A DNA stretch of 31,219 bases from a virus. A program made the translations under genes and the position numbers. This document shows, one piece after another, positions 9,706-14,994 of this stretch. The notes under the pieces are model-generated. The model ran no database searches. It was given only the letters and a program-made list of their open reading frames with translations, and was not told where the DNA came from. The DNA lies in IMG/VR virus record IMGVR_UViG_3300029981_000164, positions 1-31,219 of that record; one strand, written 5' to 3'. Position 1 is the stretch's first letter. The number at the start of each line of letters is the position of its first letter.

Positions 9706-10605
9706 TTATCTAGATTGGTCTTTATACCCTTCAGAGAGTGTTATATCTTCAAACATTGATGAATGAGCGTTCATGTTTGGAATCAATTTAACCCATACAT
9801 TCTTTATAGCTTCCATTCCATCTTCGTTTGGCATAAGTGATTCAGCATATGCTTGCTTACAGTAGAAATTCCAAGACCTTCTCATATCGTAATAGATCTC
9901 TCTATTCATTCGGCCTGACATGTATTCTGGGTATTTTAGTTTCATTACTACGTACCAGTACACAGCTTCTATATATGACATTAAGTCGGGTATAAGCATA
10001 TATCCATTCGAATCAACCTTAACTGAGTCGTAGCTTATTCTTAGGTATCCAGTAGGTATATTAGTCACTATATATCCAGGTTTAATTGAATACTTTATTC
10101 CACCATTAGGAACTGTAATCCCTTGTCCAGCTATGGACAACAGACTAACAATCATTGGCCTTATATTCGCATTCTCATTTATAAGCTTAAGCGCTTCCTC
10201 AGATCCAACATTGTATAATGATCTAACGATGTTTATTATAAGCTCTTGAGAAGGTATCGGATCAGACACTTCGCCTGAAACTTTATCTGTTGATTTCCAT
10301 ACGTTAAACGAACTCGTTGAAGCGCTCATTGGAATCCATGGTCCGTTTAAATTTGGCGAATATGTAACTTGGTTAAGCCTATGCAGTGATGCTGGAAGTT
10401 GAGCTTGATTTCCAATAATAGGAATAATAGGTTCCCCATCTACTCCAGATATCTTTCTATCTAGCTGAGTAACAGAACCTATCTTTTCAACAGCCTCTCC
10501 AATCCATTCAAGAATACTAGATATTCTAACATCCTCTTCTCTAATGTCAAGATCAGACAGTATCTTTGATACGACCTGCTTGCTCGATATGTATTTATAG
10601 ATCAT
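9706..10605 (-). CDS. Tail tubular/ring-type structural protein (299 aa)
   Basis: The N-terminal 55 residues are helical (VVSKILSDLDIREEDVRISS, then ILEWIGEAVEKIG). A beta region follows with INQAQLPASLHRLNQV-like character (actual IGNQAQLPASLHRLNQV, about residues 64-80). The C-terminal half contains GYLRISYDSVKVDSNGYMLI followed by helices with many aromatic residues (IEAVYWYVVMKLKYPEYMSG). A helical N-terminus, beta core and long C-terminal helices fit head-tail connector or tail tubular proteins, and position just before the muzzle gene supports this. Which ring or hub subunit it is cannot be said by eye. It overlaps the upstream HU/IHF-like gene by one base at 10605 (TAATG-type junction), so translation is probably coupled. 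Confidence 0.55.
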   Translation of the reverse strand: MIYKYISSKQVVSKILSDLDIREEDVRISSILEWIGEAVEKIGSVTQLDRKISGVDGEPIIPIIGNQAQLPASLHRLNQVTYSPNLNGPWIPMSASTSSFNVWKSTDKVSGEVSDPIPSQELIINIVRSLYNVGSEEALKLINENANIRPMIVSLLSIAGQGITVPNGGIKYSIKPGYIVTNIPTGYLRISYDSVKVDSNGYMLIPDLMSYIEAVYWYVVMKLKYPEYMSGRMNREIYYDMRRSWNFYCKQAYAESLMPNEDGMEAIKNVWVKLIPNMNAHSSMFEDITLSEGYKDQSR

Positions 10606-11051
10606 TATTTCTCTATGTAATCTTGTTTATTTTCTTTTATTTCTTTTGCTAGTCTTCTTTTATTGGCTCTAGACATTACCAATTCGTACATACTTTTGCA
10701 TCTTATAAGCATATCGTGCTTAGACCAAAAGAACTGATAATTATATCCATCGGAATGCTCATTCAAATGAAGTACTGTTTTCTCACAAGCTTTAGTCTCG
10801 TGAAAATCTACTCTAAGATAGGTGAAGTCGTAGCGTTTAGGCTTCTTCTTTATTACGCATAGCGTACCCATTCTAGCTGGTAGTCGTATCTCCTTTGAGT
10901 TGTCTATCAGCTCAGTAGCTAAGTATTTGAAGTAATCATTTAATATCTCCCTAAACTTAGCTTTTGAAACCTGATATAATCTATTGTCTGATACGTACTC
11001 TTTATATGATAGATAGTAATCTTCTATAGTATATGAATTTCTATCTGGCAT
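10605..11051 (-). CDS. HU/IHF-like protein of the crAss-like structural module (148 aa)
   Basis: Residues about 27-70 resemble the HU/IHF core: VSKAKFREILNDYFKYLATE fits the helical part, and EIRLPARMGTLCVIKKKPK fits the beta strand and turn that in HU reads close to V.L.GFGTF.V. Beyond residue 72 the protein continues with a basic, aromatic region in place of the short HU beta arm and C-terminal helix, ending in a Lys/Arg-rich helix (about 115-148). HU usually has about 90 residues, so this is longer. crAss-like phages are known to carry IHF-like genes in the structural block. Here, between two ring-type genes, a virion role is at least as likely as DNA bending. The 5' end overlaps the stop of the upstream gene by 11 nt. 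Confidence 0.55.
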   Translation of the reverse strand: MPDRNSYTIEDYYLSYKEYVSDNRLYQVSKAKFREILNDYFKYLATELIDNSKEIRLPARMGTLCVIKKKPKRYDFTYLRVDFHETKACEKTVLHLNEHSDGYNYQFFWSKHDMLIRCKSMYELVMSRANKRRLAKEIKENKQDYIEK

Positions 11052-11703
11052 TATTTACTTGCTGAATATCGTTTGTAGAATTATTAGTAGTGTCAGAAGG
11101 AAACTGCAACTTAAGTTCCTTTGCAAATATCATTTCCTTTATAACTGGCAACATATTTACCGGTATAGGATATAAGTCATCTGCACTAAAATTAACTGAG
11201 GCTTCTGATGGATTCTCAAAAACTCCTCTTATATTAACAGCTCCTAATTCATTAGGACCAGATATCATCAGTCTATCACCCTTCTTGTACGCTATATAGT
11301 CATTGCTAGTGTAACGTCTATTACTTTGCATGTTTGCAATATACTCAGTGGCTAATTGTATCTTATTTCCCATTAGGTCTGTTATTGCAGTTATTCCGGT
11401 ACCAAAATGAAAGTCTATAGTTTTGGGTATGACTATATCTGTTTTAGCGGTCCACCTTCTATTGTCTATATACGAAGGGCTATTACCAGCCTCAACTAGC
11501 TTAACCAGCTCCATTTCTTGTACATAGTCTGGATTGATATCTCTACCTTTATCTATATCTTGTTTTATCAGGATTGCTCTATATTGAACTATCCATTGCT
11601 CTATCTGAATCCTACTCAACGACTCAGACTCAGATATATTGCTATTCCTTGCCTCGTTTAGTATGTCATCTATAAGAGTGTTGAGTGTATTCAGTCTTAC
11701 CAT
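11041..11703 (-). CDS. Tail/connector structural protein (220 aa)
   Basis: The N-terminus is helical (TLNTLIDDILNEARNSNISE, then SLSRIQIEQWIVQYRAILIK), followed by a beta-rich middle (DIVIPKTIDFHFGTGITAIT; GDRLMISGPNELGAVNIRGV) and a C-terminal helix with PVNMLPVIKEMIFAKEL. Helix-beta-helix layout and its place in a run of ring-type genes suggest a ring or hub subunit of the portal vertex or tail. The exact subunit is unknown. It ends with TAG at 11041, inside the next coding region, and its start overlaps the stop of the DUF5675-type lysis gene by one base. Thus the tail genes and the lysis cassette are on one transcript with overlapping ends. Confidence 0.5.
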   Translation of the reverse strand: MVRLNTLNTLIDDILNEARNSNISESESLSRIQIEQWIVQYRAILIKQDIDKGRDINPDYVQEMELVKLVEAGNSPSYIDNRRWTAKTDIVIPKTIDFHFGTGITAITDLMGNKIQLATEYIANMQSNRRYTSNDYIAYKKGDRLMISGPNELGAVNIRGVFENPSEASVNFSADDLYPIPVNMLPVIKEMIFAKELKLQFPSDTTNNSTNDIQQVNNAR

Positions 11704-12134
11704 TATGATATTTTAATTGTAATTGTTTCTTTCATTTCGTGAGCGTCTACTAATCTAATCATTAGTTTTTCAAAAACCTTCCTAGAATCAGTAACCATTC
11801 CTTTTTCAGTATTGTTCCCAACTAATAGACACCCATGAGTATCTACTGCGGTATTGCCTGGATGAATTCTAATTCCTTCAAATCCTTTCACATTTTCAAG
11901 TAATGGAAGTATTTTTTTAAATCTATTAGAATGAGTAAGATCTATAGTATAGGTACCATAAGGAATTGCAGTTTGCCCATAAACCTTCTCCTCCCCTTTT
12001 TCGTCAAGATCGCCATCTTTGTTCAAATCTCTGACTGTATCTTCAAGTACATTACAGAAGAATACGTCATTTAAAAACAGATCACCTATGGTATAGGTAT
12101 CCATTAATGCTTTCCTTTTTAATTCTAGTTTCAT
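11703..12134 (-). CDS. DUF5675-type lysis protein, possible L,D-transpeptidase-like enzyme (143 aa)
   Basis: The protein has the DUF5675 pattern: CNVLEDTVRDLNKDG, VYGQTAIPYGTYTI, FEGIRIHPGNTAVDTHGCLL. Such proteins occur in phages and prophages of Bacteroidota near holins and spanins. The C-terminal part contains H91 and T99-H100-G101-C102; a [S/T]HGC motif following an upstream His is the signature of YkuD-type L,D-transpeptidases, whose Cys attacks peptidoglycan stem peptides. I infer a peptidoglycan-active enzyme serving as endolysin or its helper, but this is not proven. Residues 36-44 (DLNKDGDLD) resemble a Ca2+-binding loop. There is no signal peptide, so export would need the membrane proteins encoded upstream. 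It overlaps its neighbours on both sides by one base. No lysozyme or amidase gene is seen nearby. Confidence 0.7.
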   Translation of the reverse strand: MKLELKRKALMDTYTIGDLFLNDVFFCNVLEDTVRDLNKDGDLDEKGEEKVYGQTAIPYGTYTIDLTHSNRFKKILPLLENVKGFEGIRIHPGNTAVDTHGCLLVGNNTEKGMVTDSRKVFEKLMIRLVDAHEMKETITIKIS

Positions 12135-12760
12135 TATTTATCTACTGTTTTAATTATACGAACATCTCCTACCTTAATTAAATCATTGGTATTAACTATC
12201 TCATATCGTTCTATATCTTCTTTCCTATAGTCTAAATGTAATAACCTATCCAGCCATCCCTTCCTACTATTTACGAACTCCCTCGATGAGTAAACGTATA
12301 AATACTCAGTATTGTTTACATCAAGTATTGCTTTTAGTTGATTTTCGTGTAAAATAACTCTGGTATTTGTAAATTCGTTATGAATTATGGTGGTATCTAT
12401 GTCGCATTCAGCTGGTTTTGGTAGTTCTACGTACGCAGTGTCGTGAATAGTAGTACTTATGCCCGTAGAAACGTCACCAGACTTCTTCTTAGGCAATTTA
12501 AGCGACTTTCTTAATGAATCCATAGAATGTATGTATTTATCATTTGAGTCTCTTAAATCGGATACAGATAGCCTTAGGACACGCTTATCATTCTTTAATG
12601 CTGAATTCATATTCTCATATGCCTTCCTATTGCTAGTTTCGTTAGTTAATTGTTCTTTCAGCGAGTAATAGTTCTTTATTCCGGTTATTATACCCCCTAA
12701 AGAACAAATAGCCAGTACGGAAGTAATGGCTATTTTTAAAATACTTAATTTTATGTTCAT
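12134..12760 (-). CDS. Spanin-like membrane-anchored lysis protein (208 aa)
   Basis: A single N-terminal membrane helix lies at about residues 7-27 (ILKIAITSVLAICSLGGIIT). It is followed by a long heptad-like segment (about 30-90) and a soluble C-terminal beta-type domain with ATTEYLYVYSS-like character (actual NNTEYLYVYSSREFVNSRKG, about 150-169) and a closing strand DVRIIKTVDK. An N-terminal anchor, periplasmic coiled coil and small C-terminal domain is the build of inner-membrane spanins of phages of Gram-negative hosts, and the gene sits next to the enzyme gene and small membrane proteins. I see no lipoprotein signal in it or a nested outer-membrane partner, so spanin function is inference. 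It overlaps the DUF5675-type gene by one base. Confidence 0.5.
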   Translation of the reverse strand: MNIKLSILKIAITSVLAICSLGGIITGIKNYYSLKEQLTNETSNRKAYENMNSALKNDKRVLRLSVSDLRDSNDKYIHSMDSLRKSLKLPKKKSGDVSTGISTTIHDTAYVELPKPAECDIDTTIIHNEFTNTRVILHENQLKAILDVNNTEYLYVYSSREFVNSRKGWLDRLLHLDYRKEDIERYEIVNTNDLIKVGDVRIIKTVDK

Positions 12761-12761
12761 G

Positions 12762-13082
12762 TTATTTTCGTTTCATGATTTGAATTAAATCATCTTTTAA
12801 ATCTGTTTTTAGGTCAGAAATGCTCTTAGATATACATCCAATCTCTCTCATCAAGGAGTTATGATCTTCTCTATTCTCATTACGATCTCTGTAAACGATC
12901 TCCTTTATTTCACGAATATCGTCCCTATTTTTATTCTTGTGCTCTTCCATATCGTCTCTAAGTGATAGAATATCCTTAGCAGTTTCTGTTATCTTCACAT
13001 TGAGGTTAGTAAAGACAGTTAGTAGTCCGCCTATATTGACTAAGGCTATACCGACTATCATTATGATTTCCGAAGTACTCAT
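12762..13082 (-). CDS. Small membrane protein with coiled coil, lysis cassette (106 aa)
   Basis: One hydrophobic N-terminal helix (about residues 5-24, IIMIVGIALVNIGGLLTVF) is followed by an almost wholly charged, helical region of about 80 residues rich in Asp, Glu, Lys and Arg that would form a coiled coil. This layout recalls small holin-like or holin-associated proteins such as XhlA types. Position between a two-helix membrane protein and a spanin-like gene supports a part in lysis. It could instead be a membrane-tethered regulator of lysis timing. Its stop lies 1 nt before the spanin-like start. Confidence 0.45.
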   Translation of the reverse strand: MSTSEIIMIVGIALVNIGGLLTVFTNLNVKITETAKDILSLRDDMEEHKNKNRDDIREIKEIVYRDRNENREDHNSLMREIGCISKSISDLKTDLKDDLIQIMKRK

Positions 13083-13086
13083 TTAA

Positions 13087-13371
13087 TTATTCTTGTTTGT
13101 CGATGTCTATTGAATTTGTTGTGTCCTGTGTTGCGTGCTTTTTTGAGTACCCAAGCAACCCTGCTCCAGTGGCTATAACCCCAGCAGATAATGCTCCGAA
13201 TGCTAAAGCATCCCTTATATCTAAAAATAATGCAGATGTACAAAGCAAGAATGAGATACATCCTATTGTTACTATTTTATCTCCATTCAGCTTAGAGCCA
13301 CTTGTCTTGCCATTTGAATTACTCATGGCTTCTGCATATGAAAATTTACTCACTTCTGTCTTATTTGTCAT
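13087..13371 (-). CDS. Putative holin, two membrane helices (94 aa)
   Basis: A hydrophilic N-terminal region (residues 1-32) is followed by two hydrophobic segments at about 33-50 (IVTIGCISFLLCTSALFL) and 55-74 (ALAFGALSAGVIATGAGLLG), separated by a short charged turn (DIRD), and a charged C-terminal tail (KKHATQD onward). Small size, two membrane helices and a polar tail are typical of class II-like holins, which permeabilise the inner membrane at the end of infection. Assignment rests on topology and position beside the other lysis genes, not on sequence identity. Its start overlaps the stop of the 52-residue gene by 11 nt. Confidence 0.5.
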   Translation of the reverse strand: MTNKTEVSKFSYAEAMSNSNGKTSGSKLNGDKIVTIGCISFLLCTSALFLDIRDALAFGALSAGVIATGAGLLGYSKKHATQDTTNSIDIDKQE

Positions 13372-13519
13372 TAGCTACTTCATCTTTAGTTTGGCTTTCA
13401 TTTCTTTTTGAAAGTTCAGCGTATATTAATGATAGGTTATTTTTACTTTGCTCTAGTAATTGAATTTGATCGAATGCAATTACTTTTAGTTGGTCTACAG
13501 TTAGTTCAGTTAAGTTCAT
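13361..13519 (-). CDS. Small hypothetical protein (52 aa)
   Basis: Short reading frame from ATG at 13519 to TAA at 13361, beginning MNLTELTVDQLKVIAFDQIQ. It fills what would otherwise be a gap between the 113-residue gene and the putative holin, overlaps the holin start by 11 nt and has the tight spacing of this operon. The sequence is predicted to be mainly helical and amphipathic, with a charged C-terminus (TKDEVANDK). Small helical proteins of this type often sit near phage fibre genes, but I do not recognise a family and give no function. Confidence 0.6.
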   Translation of the reverse strand: MNLTELTVDQLKVIAFDQIQLLEQSKNNLSLIYAELSKRNESQTKDEVANDK

Positions 13520-13524
13520 GTGAT

Positions 13525-13866
13525 TTATTTTATTTCTATTGCGTCTAAGTGATTAGGGAGTGTTTTTATATAAGAGTATGCATTTGACAATGAATCTCCA
13601 GTGCTAAAATATTTAGTGAAGCTATCTTTATTAGATGTACTCTCTACAATTCCAGTGGTAGGCAACATAATATCATCAGATACATATATATTTTCAGGTT
13701 GGATTATTGTGTTTAATCCTGCTTCTTTAGACTCTTTATTTAGATAAGTCTTTAAAGTGAAATTAGCTGATTTTCTTTCAAAGTCTAAGTTTATGCTAGT
13801 TACTTCTAGGTATGCACTTTTGGATACCACCCCGTTCTTAAAATCTATTGATTGCTGTAGTGCCAT
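13525..13866 (-). CDS. Small structural protein of unknown function (113 aa)
   Basis: A 113-residue protein starting MALQQSIDFKNGVVSKSAYL. Alternating hydrophobic and polar residues in the first half (LEVTSINLDFERKSANFTLK) suggest a beta-sheet, while residues about 80-106 may be helical. It lies 18 nt downstream of the FISUMP fibre gene and 5 nt before a small gene of 52 residues. Proteins with this kind of start are found beside tail-fibre genes in phages of Bacteroidota, so a virion or fibre-assembly role is reasonable but unproven. Confidence 0.4.
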   Translation of the reverse strand: MALQQSIDFKNGVVSKSAYLEVTSINLDFERKSANFTLKTYLNKESKEAGLNTIIQPENIYVSDDIMLPTTGIVESTSNKDSFTKYFSTGDSLSNAYSYIKTLPNHLDAIEIK

Positions 13867-13884
13867 AATTATTTATTTATTTTT

Positions 13885-14994
13885 TTATAATCCACCTTTT
13901 GTATAGTGGTACGTTCCATTGTTTGTAGGGCTTACTGAAAGTAATGCTAAAGCAGTAAAGTATCCTCCTATGATAGTACTTGATGACTGAGACTGTCCAG
14001 ATGCTATTATCAAATTAGCTCCAGAAACATTAAATGACCTTCCTGCGGAAGCATCATAGTAGCTGTAGTTAAATGTTATAGTGACATTAGTGTTTACGGT
14101 AACAGCACTAGGAGATCCAGCATATACAGAATATGCATACATTTTCCAATTGGTTCCATCATACGTAGTATCAACATATATTTCGACATATGTATCATTG
14201 ATCACATAATTATCAGCATAAGCCCATGCATCGTTATTGCTATAACTGCAGCAAGCTCCAGTGCTAAGACTAGCCCAGGTCGAATTGTCTGTTACTACTG
14301 GTATATCATTACCGTTTCTATATTTGGTTCCTCTTAAATTCGATGCCATCCACACTTGACTGCCAATCTTTACAGTTTTATATGTATATCCACTATTGTC
14401 AGTCATTATTCCGTCGTTAGTAGAATTATCTTTAATAAGTCTTACTGATAAACCGGTATTTCCATTTCCTCCGTCACCTGATCCTATGCTAGCTAGATTG
14501 TAATATAACTCCAATCCATAATAAGTAGTAGTTCCGTATAAACCATACGATCTTATATAATTAAATACTCCATTATATAATCTATATCCACTTCCGACTC
14601 CAGAAAAACCATAAGAATCAGTCGCACTAGTATTTGGAGTAAGCCAATGAGTAGTTCCCACTTCCTTTAAATTTCCACCAGCAACCGAACTTCCTCCGAC
14701 TGTAGAAATAAGAGTTGATAGTTCTGCAGCAGTTGGAACATGCCATCCGCTTGGGGCTATATTTCTGCTATCGTGTATTGCATAGTTATTATATAATCTA
14801 CCATATCCACCATTAGGAATAATATGTTGATAATTTCTAAAATTATACAAGCTATTTTTTGAGCCAACGTAGCTAGAATCAAAAGTGCCTACTGCCGCAG
14901 AAAATAGTTCAGTTAGAGTCATATCACTGCTATCACCATATATTTCAGTTACTACATCGCGCTGATTAAATGAATCAGTATTCGGTACAGCCAT
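13885..14994 (-). CDS. Fibre protein with FISUMP domain, halves in swapped order (369 aa)
   Basis: Residues 1-62 are an N-terminal region with VGSKNSLYNFRNYQHIIPN, a stretch seen in fibre proteins of Bacteroidota phages. Residues about 64-189 hold one FISUMP half (GRLYNNYAIHDSRNIAPSGW, then HVPTAAELSTLI, GGNLKEVGTTHW, NTSAT, and a closing SVRLIKD). Residues about 203-255 hold the other (YTYKTVKIGSQVWMASNLRG, then KYRNGNDIPVVTDNSTW and TGACCSYSN). The canonical order is the reverse. The last 110 residues are Tyr/Thr/Ser-rich and beta-like. A receptor-binding or adhesion role is inferred. The gene follows the collagen-like fibre directly (start 14994, fibre stop at 14995). It resembles the protein at 4142-5269 in domain order but has different N- and C-terminal regions. 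Confidence 0.7.
   Translation of the reverse strand: MAVPNTDSFNQRDVVTEIYGDSSDMTLTELFSAAVGTFDSSYVGSKNSLYNFRNYQHIIPNGGYGRLYNNYAIHDSRNIAPSGWHVPTAAELSTLISTVGGSSVAGGNLKEVGTTHWLTPNTSATDSYGFSGVGSGYRLYNGVFNYIRSYGLYGTTTYYGLELYYNLASIGSGDGGNGNTGLSVRLIKDNSTNDGIMTDNSGYTYKTVKIGSQVWMASNLRGTKYRNGNDIPVVTDNSTWASLSTGACCSYSNNDAWAYADNYVINDTYVEIYVDTTYDGTNWKMYAYSVYAGSPSAVTVNTNVTITFNYSYYDASAGRSFNVSGANLIIASGQSQSSSTIIGGYFTALALLSVSPTNNGTYHYTKGGL

Noticed and set aside
13079-13261. Minus-strand frame of 60 codons overlapping the holin-like gene
   Set aside because: It lies out of frame across the 94-residue gene, which has coherent membrane helices and better spacing.
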